In this document: piece after piece, positions 9,968-19,911 of the stretch
Layout: each line of letters starts with the position of its first letter
Position numbering within the stretch: the stretch's first letter is position 1
Origin: Eutypella sp. D-1
Taxonomy: Eukaryota; Ascomycota; Sordariomycetes; Xylariales; Diatrypaceae
DNA: 64,000 bases
Direction: 5' to 3'
Assembly (NCBI GenBank): GCA_023313575.1
Contig: JAJTTP010000007.1
Span: 1,054,001 to 1,118,000 of the forward strand
The notes under the pieces: model-generated
Database searches by the model: none
Told to the model about the DNA's origin: nothing
The model's input: the letters and a program-made list of their open reading frames with translations, nothing else
Made by a program: the position numbers and the translations under genes

Positions 9968-12806
9968 TTTGAAAGTGTAAAAGAAAGCGTGGACGAATGA
10001 GGTTCCGGTGGTGGTTCGATCAGTGGAAGAAGAGACCGAAGACGGTAGATATTTATAAATAAATAAACTATATATCTACCGTGATTATAAGCGAGCGGTG
10101 TAGAGGAAGATTCGTGTTCGCGCGTTGTATGGGTTGCGAGGACGTGGCGACTTATTAAAGAAGGAAAACCCAAGAGGTGTCTTGGTCCAGTCCAAGTTGA
10201 TGTACGGAGTAATTAATACAATCTTTACCTAAGTACATACCTACTTTAGGTTCAATGTTTCTAAGTAACCTTAACCTTAAAGGTAAATAAACTAGATCTA
10301 GATTTCCCATTACCTAGGTAGGTTATACAACGTACTCGTGGACTCTGTTTAATCTGTGCAGGTAATAAGTCTTGCCTAGGTGGAATTTCATTTCCTTTCG
10401 TTATCGATTAGAACTCTTACTAGCAGGGTCTTTCCGGGAATCCTTGAAACTATGGACACATGAGGTAAGCGCTCGATAAACCATTCCTGATATGACATAG
10501 TACTCTGTAGCTTAATATTATTAAGCCAATCAAATGTGCTTGAAACTTCATTATGGGAAAGCGGCAAATACCTCGGGCAGGGGTTAAGATTCCAGAATTT
10601 CTGTAAGTGACCAATTGCAATTTCAAAAAATTAGCGGCCGGAGAAATAATGCAGGAAAACACCCGCTTCCGCCATTCTGCCCCTGAACTAATTGAACAAG
10701 AGAAACTATCATAACTGCATAACCCCCATAGTAGAATACGAATACGAATCCATTATTTACGAGTACGCATCGAGCTCTTAAGTAACGCAGTACCCCAAAA
10801 CTCAGCACACCCTTGATCTGCAAATGTAGATAGAACTCCATCCAATGCTTAAGTATTACCTATTAGAGGGCTCTAATTGTCATACTACGGGAAATAAGTC
10901 GGCTCGGTGAATCTCTTGTCTCCGATTGTGATTCTCGGGCCCTCCTATCCCGAGTATAGTGATGATTGTATGGTGTACACATCGCAAGGGCTGGTTTAGT
11001 GATAAGATAGGGTAGAATAGGGGGGTAGGATAGGGGCAGACGGTGTTGTCGACCAACTCAGACTCTCGATATGGTAAACAGAACATGCAAGTGTGTACAG
11101 GTCACGTAGACTGCCACTGCGGTACATGATTGTGATGAGGCAAATATTTTATCAAAATGGATGCATAATCTTAGCGCCCAGGGCCTTTTTAACACTTCAT
11201 TATAGTTTATCAATCTCCATAGGTCGGGCTGATCATGAAGACCCTTCGCATGAACTAGACTACCGTTCGCATGCAAACATGATTTCCACTCCAGCCTCGT
11301 ACAAGGGGGCTAGCTAAACTTATACAATGGTAATCTTTTTCATCCTTCCGCCAATAAAGGTATCGATTGGGCTCAAGTCGCAGCATCTTACCCAGTGATC
11401 ATCGTCCCTGGGCCCAAGCAAGACCATCTCATACTCCGACTCGGCATCCAGCCCCCTCATGAGATATCTGGCAGGTAAGGGGCGTGGTGTACTTGTAAGA
11501 TGCTACCGTACTGCACGAATTGGCTGATGAAGTTGGTGAAAGGGCAAGGAGGTATGGATCAGGCGGAGGAAAGCGTTTGATGGAAGTAGATGCCAGTCAG
11601 CCACACCAGGTGAAGTACAGTGATTCATCTGATTAGGCATAGAAAGTGAGGGGGTAATTTACGGATTATAGCCCTATATTAGTAAGGGCTCATGGTGAAT
11701 ATCATCCTTCGCTGATGGTTATGAATGCCTTTCTATCCTCCTGTGGGGCAGAAAAGTAGGGGCATGTTCTACGGGAATATACTTATTGGTTCATCAGTAG
11801 AGAGGATCCTGTCCAATCCTCAATTGTACTAAAACGAGGGTGCTTGTTATATATCAGCTTGCTGAAAGAAAACTTATCTACCTTCACTAACTAGTATAAT
11901 AGTAGATGCTGAGGCCTTCGCCAACGTGGAGGTCGGCTGTGCCAGGATTGATCACAGAGTCGATATCCATGCTACTCTAATTAGCCCCAGTATGAGAATT
12001 TAGCTGTGGACGGCAGGCCGTCTCTTAGGTCATGATAGAAATGATGAGCTGTGTAGTTAAAGAACGATTGATCCATTATGGCGGTCATGGTCTTTACATT
12101 GACATGCTTACATATGTGACACAACATATAAATATCTGGGAGGGGGATGTCCTATGCATAGAAGACACGGCCCGCCTATGGGAAGATGGGGAGGCTATGG
12201 TGGACCAACCAGCGCCCCCCTCGGACCAGCAGTTACAGTCCAGGTCGAGGAACATATTTGAAGCACCATGTGTGTAAGTGCCAAGGTCGTTGCAGATGCA
12301 TCAGACTTTATAGATTTTGGAACTACTAGAACAGTTGGTACGCTAGAATGTCGACTGGGAGACTACTCGCAGAAATATTGCACTTTGAGATGTATCGACG
12401 ATTCTAGGCCGTGATGAGTGATCCTTCGTAACAAGCCTCATCAAGCCCTGGAGCTCTTTTCATGGTCACACCAACTTCCTCGCTGCCCATTCTAGGCTAG
12501 TAGGATACGGCGGATCACGTAGAGCTATCTTTGCTTTCCCGTTCTTCTAATCCACTGTCACAGGATACAGCCACGCTTCTTACTCGGTCAGAAGAACGCC
12601 CATGTAGCTAAGTGAGCCGTTTCTCCGCGTTCTGCGGCTGAATGCCGGGACATGGGCCCGGGTAGTCACACTGCGTCTTAGTTAGCAGCCACCCTACACT
12701 AACATATCATGTAGACCGTGCCTACCGGATCAAGTGGCTACCTATCATGCACATCAACTTGGCTCGAGCGCGCAGGCCAGGCTATGCTAAACGCCAAAGC
12801 CTCTAG
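9968..12806. other. Gene-poor stretch upstream of ERG6
   Basis: No gene supported across about 2.8 kb. The first 250 bases are the ERG6 promoter side. Between 10225 and 10384 lie several AGGTA/TACCT palindromes. From about 10500 to 12700 the sequence is AT-richer with short open frames only (longest near 12032-12277, 81 codons, no recognisable motif). Confidence 0.45.
10225..10384. repeat. AGGTA/TACCT palindrome cluster upstream of ERG6
   Basis: ACCTAAGTACATACCT, ACCTTAACCTTAAAGGTAAA, TACCTAGGTAGG and GCCTAGG occur within 160 bases. They lie about 260 bases upstream of the ERG6 start, so they could be promoter elements or a small repeat family. Confidence 0.5.
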
Positions 12807-12868
12807 TATAAAAGGATCGGAGGGCTACTGATCTGACGATCGCGCATCTCTCTTCTTATCTGGTCTAT
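12807..12868 (+). promoter_or_regulatory. Candidate core promoter of the small Cys/His-rich gene
   Basis: A TATAAAAGG box starts at 12807, 113 bases before the proposed ATG at 12920. A pyrimidine-rich stretch (about 12847-12868) follows between box and start, a layout common for transcription starts in filamentous fungi. It supports the tiny gene being expressed but is not proof. Confidence 0.5.
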
Positions 12869-12919
12869 CTATATACCCCGTAGATCACGCGAAAAGCCCA
12901 TCATTCCAAATCAAGCACC

Positions 12920-13441
12920 ATGCGTGAGTGGGAGTCCCGGTGAGGTGCCTGACGATTCCACGGATGACTAACAGGGTGTGCGTTTTGGACTCTTTCAGCT
13001 GAGACCTGCCGCAAGAGCGGTTGCAACAACGACATAGGGAGTAATTACGTCTTTTGCAATTCATGTACGCCAACTAATCCTGCATAAAACGAACTTCTAA
13101 ACCCCTTAACCCCCACCCCCCTATCTCGTACAACCAGAACGAGACTAACATACCATCGTAAACCGTCAGGCAAGTGCAAGGTCACAAAATGTGACAATGC
13201 CCGAGACGGCGACGACTTCTGCCCGTACCGTAAGTAAGAATCACATATATCAACGTCCACAGATAATCACCGTATACACAACCCCCCATCCCCCCATCTT
13301 TCAGCGAAAAAGGAAAAAAAGGGGGGGATTGCACGGGAACCTGACATCTAATTATCGAATCGAATACAACCAGACACGTGCAAGAAATGCAAAGGCCAGA
13401 CGGAGAAGGGACGGGATTGCGAAGACTGCGCGAAACGATAA
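12920..13441 (+). CDS. Tiny Cys/His-rich protein with three exon-encoded finger-like units
   Basis: I do not recognise a named family. Four exons can be read: 12920-12923, 12999-13064, 13170-13229 and 13374-13441, giving 65 residues. All three introns are GT-AG (GTGAGT...TTCAG, GTACGC...GTCAG, GTAAGT...CCAG) with CTAAC or CTGAC-like branch sites. The spliced product has Cys at 5, 10, 21, 24, 26, 31, 41, 46, 49, 59 and 62, and His at 44. This makes three units: Cx4Cx10Cx2C, Cx4Cx9Cx2H and Cx2Cx9Cx2C. Each could hold one zinc ion. There is no signal peptide, so it is probably intracellular. All introns are phase 1. Two of them split the codon of a unit's last ligand (Cys24, His44), so each exon after the first carries one unit. 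A TATA box lies upstream. The longest exon is 68 nt, so simple ORF calling misses the gene. Function unknown; metal-dependent binding of nucleic acid or protein is only an inference. Confidence 0.68.
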
Positions 13442-13969
13442 TGACGTGGGTATCTATAGTCCTTCAACCTCTCTCTCTATTAACCATTCCTTTCTGCTTC
13501 CTAAGACCCCCCCTTCAACCAACACGGACATGTCGAGCATAGCGCTGATTAGAGTAAGCGGGCTCGAGGACCGGCCGCTATCAGATCTCACTACGCTGCT
13601 AGTCTCCATCAGTACTCCTTCATCCGCCATGGTTCAAATTTGCGGGGTTTTAGTTTGGCATATACCGTCGTTCGGATATGTCTATCGCGTATGATGAAAG
13701 ACCCCTATAATGGACCCACTAAAATAAGGGGAGCGGGGAGGAAGTGGGCCAACCTAGCTACAGTACGACCTTCGGCTATCTGCTATGCGGAGCTGGTGAT
13801 CTCTTAATATACTTGCTAAGTAACCATCGCTCCCGTATAGCGCCAAAACCCCACATGGTGATACATACGGCATCCTAGATAAGAAGAGTGAAATATCGAC
13901 TAGTAAATTGACAGGCGTTCATATGGCACGGGGATATTCGAGTATATTGGTAGTGCACGAAGTACTAAT
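13442..13969. other. Intergenic, downstream of the tiny Cys/His gene
   Basis: No supported gene. It holds the presumed 3' UTR of the tiny gene and AT-rich sequence without recognisable signals. Confidence 0.4.
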
Positions 13970-14533
13970 ATGTCAACGGTGCAAGAGGCGATATGGCCCT
14001 CCTTATTACCCCTCCCAAGCTCTACCCGATACCATGAACCCGAATAGCCTGATAACGTCACCATTTGTCTCTACATCAGGGGGTCCAGCTATAGCCGGTG
14101 CGGAGCGTCCATGAGTATCACAGGTCCCGTGTGCTACTCCCTGCCACCGTGACTGTCAGCAGCTCTACCTTGGTGTGCACTCACTCTCGTCTACCTGTTC
14201 GGATTGACGCTCGAGATCGCCATATTGCCGGTGGCCACGTCGGTGCGAATAGGCGTAGAGTGGGTTATGGTGGTAGCCTCGATGACTTCGTTTTTGTGGT
14301 TACAATGGCGGTCTCTAGAGGATTAATCTCGGCTAAATTCGAGTTGGCGGATAGGCGCGTGCTGACGGCAAGATTGACCATGTCTCTCGCTGATGCCGGC
14401 CATAGTGCTGTGGGCGCGTCTCAATGTGTTTATACATGCTGTCAGTAGATGCTCAGGTGCACGGTCAATTAGTAGCCCGACAATCGGCTTGGTCGAGTCG
14501 GACGTCGTGAACTTCCCCGAGATCTCAACCGCC
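13970..14533 (+). pseudogene. Decayed frame resembling a polytopic membrane protein
   Basis: One plus-strand frame starting at ATG 13970 is interrupted by stops at 14045, 14150, 14324, 14363, 14375 and 14534 but keeps coding-like character between them. Positions 14153-14323 give 57 open codons rich in Leu/Val/Ala/Ile with two likely membrane spans (ALPWCALTLVYLFGLTLEIA and VEWVMVVASMTSFLWLQW). Positions 14378-14533 give another 52 open codons with a third hydrophobic stretch. Several stops are TGA or TAA codons that single C-to-T changes of CGA or CAA would produce, the pattern expected from repeat-induced point mutation or simple decay. I could not name the ancestor. It may equally be a chance arrangement. 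Confidence 0.3.
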
Positions 14534-15054
14534 TAACGTTCTCATTGAACCTCGCGACCACACTTGTTGGCTATTGCACGTCCCTAAGTTCGATATCACA
14601 TTCCCCTTCCATAATCGCGTCCTGCGAATGCGACCCGATCGTCGTGCTTTTGGTCACGTGTCCTCGCGATCATGGCCGACATCAGAGATGAAAGTACCGA
14701 CTTGCTGGAGATCGCGCTAAGGTACGGCCCAGCATGCCCATTAGCTTGGGTGCAAACTTGCCGGGTGCGACAACCACAGTCCTATACGGAACCTCGTTGC
14801 GCACTCTGATCAACGTTGCCGTCCATCCCGAGAAGTAGAATATGCTTCTAGATCATTTCGAGAACCAAAGGGTGATCGGGGGCGAAGCGTTGTTGACGAC
14901 GATACTAGTCTTAGTATATGTGCACGAAGCCCTAGTAATAATACGGACCTGAGGTTAAGCACGTGTTGATATGCGAGTGCCCGCGCCTTTCGGGATCAAC
15001 AATGCTAGACCGTCGCTTCATTCAGAAAGACCCAATTCCAAAAGAATGGGACAT
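14534..15054. other. Intergenic, GCN5 3' side
   Basis: No supported gene. The sequence is fairly GC-balanced and may carry further remains of the decayed frame, but stops and possible frame shifts prevent a clear reading. Confidence 0.35.
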
Positions 15055-16498
15055 TCATTCTTCAAGTAGGTCAAACCACTCCGGAATCTCCTTGATGAGA
15101 CTCCACATGTACTTCTCCAGCTTGACGGCACACTTGGAATATACCGTTGTTGCGTCATTATACTTCCGACAATTACTAAAGATCAACTTGAGATCGGCGA
15201 CAAGGTCTTTCGGAGCAGCATAGAAATCATGCTCTAATTTATCCTCGACGGTTGACAGATCCATTGGTGATGTGATAACATTGTAATAATCAGGGACTTC
15301 GTCCTTGTTGACCGGATTAAGGAAGGGCCATGCTTGTTTGTGGTTTTGAATTCGATACAGAAAACGTCGAAGCTCGTTGAAGTGAGGGCCATGACGTGGT
15401 TCTCGTGATAACGCATCCATGTCTGGGGACCAGCCAGTTGCTCGAATGGCAGAGATGGAGAGTGGATCGATTGGAGTGATGGCGCCATTGGCGGCCCATT
15501 GCTGAGGCGGCTGATGGATGATGTGGCTTCTGCTCGCGAGACGAATTTTGGCCTGTACAGTTTCTTTCTGCTTGAGAAGCATACGGCCGACTTCGAGATA
15601 GCGTATTCGGGGAACCATAGAGCATTGCATGAGGGTCCCTCCTTCGTAATCCTTGATATACCCCATCCAGACAGACTTCTCGAGGGTGATCTCTTTCGTG
15701 AAGCCTTGCTTTTGGAAATAGCCGGTGGCATAGTTGTCGGCGTAAGTGAGGAAGTGCATCACGGGGGAAGTAGCTTTGACATAATCTTTCAAATGGGCCA
15801 TGAGATGCGCTCCGTACCCTTTCACCTGCTGATCAGAGGATACGGCGCAGAATACGATTTCAGCAAACTTGCGGGCTCGAAATTCTCGAAATGATATTCC
15901 GCCGATGACCTCTAGAGGGTTCTTCACGATGGCGATAGACAGATGAGTGCGATCGTAGACTAGACGCGCAATATAATCTTTGGGCATTTTTGGAAGTTGC
16001 TTCTGAAACAGGCACTTGAGGCCTGTGAGGATAATCGTACTCTCACGTGTGCCATTGTTGTTGACTACTCGGAATTCGATTTCGCCATTTCGTTCTTCTA
16101 ATACAGCAGGCTTTACAATGCAGTTCCAAGGTTAATAATGGGTTAGATAGAATGTCCCCGGGGCAACCTTTCCAGTGTACAAAGTCCAATGAACAAAGTC
16201 CAATGTACAAAGTGTAAAAAAGATGATATAATGAAATACAAAATACTGCAAATGGAATGAATGCATACAGTATACATACCTTGTCTGGGAAAGGAACATT
16301 CCGGATTACAGCAGCTGGAGGCTGCGCATCGGATTCCTTGGACTCATCATGGGATGTTTTGATTTTTTTCGGATTTTTGGTATCAGAGGCGGTATCTGGA
16401 TCTTCGGAGGCAGTGCGCTTCGCGACGATGAGGCCCGGGGTATTCTGATTATTCTGATCGCGATCGGACGAAATGGATTGCGACACTGATTTGTCCAT
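15055..16498 (-). CDS. gcn5: Histone acetyltransferase Gcn5 (SAGA catalytic subunit)
   Basis: Acetylates histone H3 lysines from acetyl-CoA as the catalytic subunit of SAGA-type coactivators in the nucleus. There are two exons: 16498-16280 and 16110-15055. The intron 16279-16111 (GTATGT...TGTAAAG) is 169 nt and contains a short tandem repeat. The join gives [19 protein letters not shown] and a 424-residue protein. The first 70 residues are Ser/Asp/Lys-rich and probably disordered. The GNAT domain follows, with FAEIVF carrying the general-base Glu (about residue 157) and the acetyl-CoA loop QVKGYGA (about 168-174), then [17 protein letters not shown]-terminal bromodomain (about 320-415) has [20 protein letters not shown] and NCRKYND. 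Catalytic and acetyl-lysine-binding residues are present. Very secure. Confidence 0.96.
16168..16217. repeat. Short tandem repeat inside the GCN5 intron
   Basis: Three imperfect copies of a roughly 15-bp unit (TGTACAAAGTCCAA and variants) lie in the intron. They lengthen it and could be polymorphic. Confidence 0.6.
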
Positions 16499-17442
16499 CT
16501 ATGTTAATCGCGCCGCCGAGGCTGGACTTTTTTTCATTCAATGGGGGATGGTCGGAATCATATGGTTCGGTCGCAGGGTCTCTGAAATCATTGTAGTCCT
16601 TCTTTTACTCTTGAGTGATGGAAACGCTCAATGTACGAAGACGGGAGGGAAGTAGGTATGCAAGTATGTAAATTATTGGGTTAAGTCAATGAGGAACCTT
16701 GGAAGCAAGCATGTTCGAAGCGATTCTAATCTTACTAGGTACTTAGTTGGGTTACGTCGGGTGTTCCTCTAGCACCTTCCTAGAGCTCTAGGTGTTTCCA
16801 GCCGTTACGTCACGTGATAATCATCAGCCTACCTTATTAGTCCCATCCCTAAGTACTTATAGGTACTTAGGTCCATATTTCATTATAGACCCATAATCCC
16901 CATAACGTGGACAAGGATTCGGGTGGTCTGGGGTTACTTAGTACTCAAGGCTGAAATCTGGGGTAAAGCGTAATTGGGGGAACCACCTTACTTATGATGG
17001 ATAGACTTTCATGACAGCCATCTCCTCAACCGATTTGAATGTTTGGCCTGATTTCGAATGTGTCTTCATGGTGTTTTTGTAGATTGGATATGCTACGGTC
17101 TACCTGATACAAAAATTCAAATCTATGCCGTTGGGCGGTACAGGTAGTCATGAACCCAATTTCATACCAATACCAATGCGGGGGTTCTTTTCGGTCGTAT
17201 TGATGATGCTGGGTCCCGTAATATATGATCGCTTGCTTGCTAGTGGAAGGGAGGATGGGCCTTAAGTAGATGTACAGTCGAGAATGGGCAGATCCATTGA
17301 ACCGTAATCACCCGTCGGACAACCTGGCGTGCAACAACCACGCCCTTTATGATCAGACCATATGCTAGAATCCTCCCGACTCCCGTGATCTTTTGTCCCT
17401 CCAACACCCTCTCCCCCCACCCTCCCCCTCCTCAACAACCCC
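16499..17442. other. Intergenic, GCN5 upstream region
   Basis: No supported gene. AGGTACTTAGG-type palindromes occur near 16735-16745 and 16845-16873. Confidence 0.5.
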
Positions 17443-17751
17443 TCACGACAGCCGCGACAGCGCATGCAACGCCAGGAATCCGAGAGAGAGCACGACGCGC
17501 AGCACACTGCTGCCACCGGCACAGAGGCTGCACACGAGGGCGAACATGTCGAGGAAGAAGCAGATCGACAGGATGAACTCGCCCGCCGACCTGCTGTCGA
17601 CGAGCCGAAAGGCCCTGTACCACACCAGCAGGAACAGGGCGACGCTGAGCAGCTGCCAGGCGATCGGGGAAAGCTCGTAGATGAGGATCGCGAAGCCGCC
17701 GGCGTAGCCGAAGACGAAGACGAACGTTGCGAGGTCTTGCAGGCTGAACAT
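17443..17751 (-). CDS. Small multi-span membrane protein, unknown function
   Basis: An open frame of 102 residues, almost entirely hydrophobic. Likely spans are FVFVFGYAGGFAILIYELS, AWQLLSVALFLLVWYRAF, FILSICFFLDMFALVCSLCA and VLRVVLSLGFLALHAL. The charged residues (YRAFRLVDSRSAGEF) sit in one central loop, which is what a real four-span protein would look like and unlike a random GC-rich frame. The ATG is preceded by an A-rich stretch. Two overlapping frames on the same strand (17432-17791, 17262-17990) give Arg/Ser/Pro-rich products typical of shadows. I do not recognise a named family. The call rests on composition alone. Confidence 0.55.
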   Translation of the reverse strand: MFSLQDLATFVFVFGYAGGFAILIYELSPIAWQLLSVALFLLVWYRAFRLVDSRSAGEFILSICFFLDMFALVCSLCAGGSSVLRVVLSLGFLALHALSRLS

Positions 17752-18254
17752 TTTTTTGTGCTGTGGTTTCGGGAGGTCGTAGCGAATGCACGCTCGCTGG
17801 AGACGGTTGAGTTGAGTACGGTACGGTGAGCTGGTTTAGGATGAGCAGGGCCAGCTAGCGTGTGGAGGGCTTTCTTTTCTTTTCTTTTCTTTTCGGATTG
17901 TGGAGCATGATGAGGAGGGGAATGATAGTTGAGATGCGGTTTTAGACTATAGAATGTAGTGGCTGGGTGATATGATGGGCTGGGGGACATGGTTGCTGCC
18001 GCCTCGTGTCGCCTGAGATCGCGTGTAGGTTACCCAGGTTTCCAGGCTTGGTATATTTGTTGGGGCAGTAGTTCTTGGGGAACCCGTACTCAAAGGAGTT
18101 AATTCAAGGTCTGCCGATAACGTCGCCCATTCAACTATCGTGACCCAGTATGTAGTAATGAGCTACGTAGGTTTCAAACACGAAACAAACCACGTCACCT
18201 TAACGCCGTATCCCGTATCAGATGAGAGACATAAGCGGACAAAGCGGCGCCCCC
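17752..18254. other. Intergenic between small membrane gene and Fta4
   Basis: Contains a (TTTTC)n tract at about 17873-17895 upstream of the small membrane gene. No gene seen. Confidence 0.5.
17873..17895. repeat. (CTTTT)n microsatellite
   Basis: Four to five tandem CTTTT units, about 125 bases upstream of the small membrane protein start (reading AAAAG on its strand). Confidence 0.8.
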
Positions 18255-19139
18255 TCAGCCCTCAATCTCCAACATCTGCCGTAGGCTCGCATCGGCGGCC
18301 CGATACCAGCGCCCTCTCTCCTCAAGATCGTCCTCGACGCCACCGAGCGCCTGCTCCTTGCGCCGCCTAGCCTCGCGGGCCGCCGCGGTGCTGTTCTGCC
18401 TCTTGGTCTCCAGGGGCTGCAGCTCGGCCTGCAGTCTTTCGAGCTCCTTGCGCTTCCGCGGCACCTGGCCCTGAAGCTGCTCGAGCTGCCGGTCGAGCTC
18501 AGCCCGACGCTTCTTGCGCTCCTCGATGAGCTCCAGCGTCTTCGCGAGCGGGAGGTGCATCTCCGAGTTTCCGGCGCCGTCGCCGTCGCCGGCCTCCTCG
18601 CGCAACCTAGCGACCTCGTCCTCGAGCCCGTCGATGCGGGCGGGCAGGTCGCGCAGGCGGGTGGTCTCGGTGCGGACGCCGTCATAGCGGCGACTGAGGT
18701 CGCGGGCGCGGCGCTCGAGCTCGCGGATCAGGTCTTCGACCTCGGTCTTGAGGGCCTTGAGGGCGGCCTTGGCGGCAAGGTTGCGCCGCTCCAGGTCCGC
18801 GTTCTCCTGCGGGCTGACGATGAGCGGCGGGTCCCCGACGATGGCGCGGATGAACTTCTCCTTCGACACCTGCTCCACGTAGCTGAAGCGCAGCTTCGCG
18901 AACAGCTCCCGGTAGTGCGTCAAGTCCGCCTCGAGCGACGACGGCGTCGTCGCGTCATCGCCGTCGTCTTGCTGGAGCGACGACACGGATATGTCCGATG
19001 TCCGCTGCTGCTGCTTTTGCGGGTCCTTCTGGGTTACGGTGGCGGAGATGGGTTCACTGAGCTTTAAAATGGTGATCTCGTGTTCCGCGTTGAGGGAGTC
19101 GAGCTCCGCGAGCGCTTCCTCCGCGGTGCGCGACGCCAT
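18255..19139 (-). CDS. fta4: Kinetochore Sim4-complex subunit Fta4 (CENP-U/50-like)
   Basis: Probable inner-kinetochore (CCAN/Sim4 complex) protein acting at centromeres. Single exon, 294 residues. The conserved block is THYRELFAKLRFSYVEQVSK followed by EKFIRAIVGDPPLIV at about residues 90-125, which I recall as the signature of the Fta4 family. The remainder is a long coiled coil rich in Arg, Glu and Leu (about 130-290), as expected for this class of subunit. The N-terminus (MASRTAEEALAELDSLNAEH) is short, helical and plausible as a start. The gene is divergent from the neighbouring splicing-protein gene, with about 770 bases between the two starts. A generic coiled-coil protein is the alternative, but the IVGDPPLIV block argues against it. 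Confidence 0.75.
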   Translation of the reverse strand: MASRTAEEALAELDSLNAEHEITILKLSEPISATVTQKDPQKQQQRTSDISVSSLQQDDGDDATTPSSLEADLTHYRELFAKLRFSYVEQVSKEKFIRAIVGDPPLIVSPQENADLERRNLAAKAALKALKTEVEDLIRELERRARDLSRRYDGVRTETTRLRDLPARIDGLEDEVARLREEAGDGDGAGNSEMHLPLAKTLELIEERKKRRAELDRQLEQLQGQVPRKRKELERLQAELQPLETKRQNSTAAAREARRRKEQALGGVEDDLEERGRWYRAADASLRQMLEIEG

Positions 19140-19911
19140 AATCTGTTTTAAAGTTCTGTGGAAGTTTCCCGCGATAGTTGATCGTAAACACAGCTTTTTT
19201 AACGTGGAGCTTCTTCTGATTATCAGTAGAAACTAGATGTGATTGCGTTTTGCCTTCCACTTGGCATATGAAGGCTCAATAAAGAGATGCATATGATTGC
19301 GTGCATAGACGACCTCGGGAGTGTTCTGGGATTATTTACTTTTAGCCAAAAGGGGAAAAGGCCCATCAAGTACTTCGTAACAAGTTGCATGGGCTTAGCG
19401 TGCTGCAGGACTTCCAAGTTATATGCATAGTGGGGCTATGGTAGCTTATCGATTAACCTGAGCTGGATTATAGTCATTACCTAATCGGTATAAGCATTAG
19501 GTACATACCTCATCAGCTGTCAGCCCGCTCTAGCCTTCCTTAGCACCTATTATGTATTATGCAGACGCTCCAGGGCTGTGACGAATATCCTCCCTCCATC
19601 TTCCTTCCATCTTTACCTACTTAGCTAAGTAGGCCAGCTTAAGACCACTCCAGCTTCCTTTCTGCCACCTTCGTTGCAGGCCAACCTTGGAACTTCACTA
19701 CAAATTGGTACACCACTCACATTCCACTAGGCCAAGATCTCCTATTAAAGAATTCTTGTATTCTGCATATGGTACCTTTCCGTTAGTCAAACGACAATTA
19801 ACTACAATTGGGTCTGAAGGTCCATTCCATTTGCTTTTATTCTCATCATTATCATATTCACCTCATATTCATCTCTACAAACCGCAACTACAACATAATC
19901 ATCTCGGCAAG
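19140..19911. promoter_or_regulatory. Shared divergent promoter region (Fta4 / Arg-Ser-rich protein)
   Basis: About 770 bases between two divergent starts. It contains AGGTACATACCT near 19499 and ACTTAGCTAAGTAGG near 19618, both members of the dispersed palindrome family, and a pyrimidine-rich leader before the plus-strand start (about 19840-19900). No gene seen. Confidence 0.5.

Noticed and set aside
12032..12277. An 81-codon plus-strand frame in the ERG6-GCN5 gap
   Set aside because: No domain, no splice-extended continuation and no coding-like composition on either side.
18555..19067. A 170-codon plus-strand frame
   Set aside because: Antisense to the coiled-coil region of Fta4; its Leu/Val/Arg-rich product is a complement artefact.
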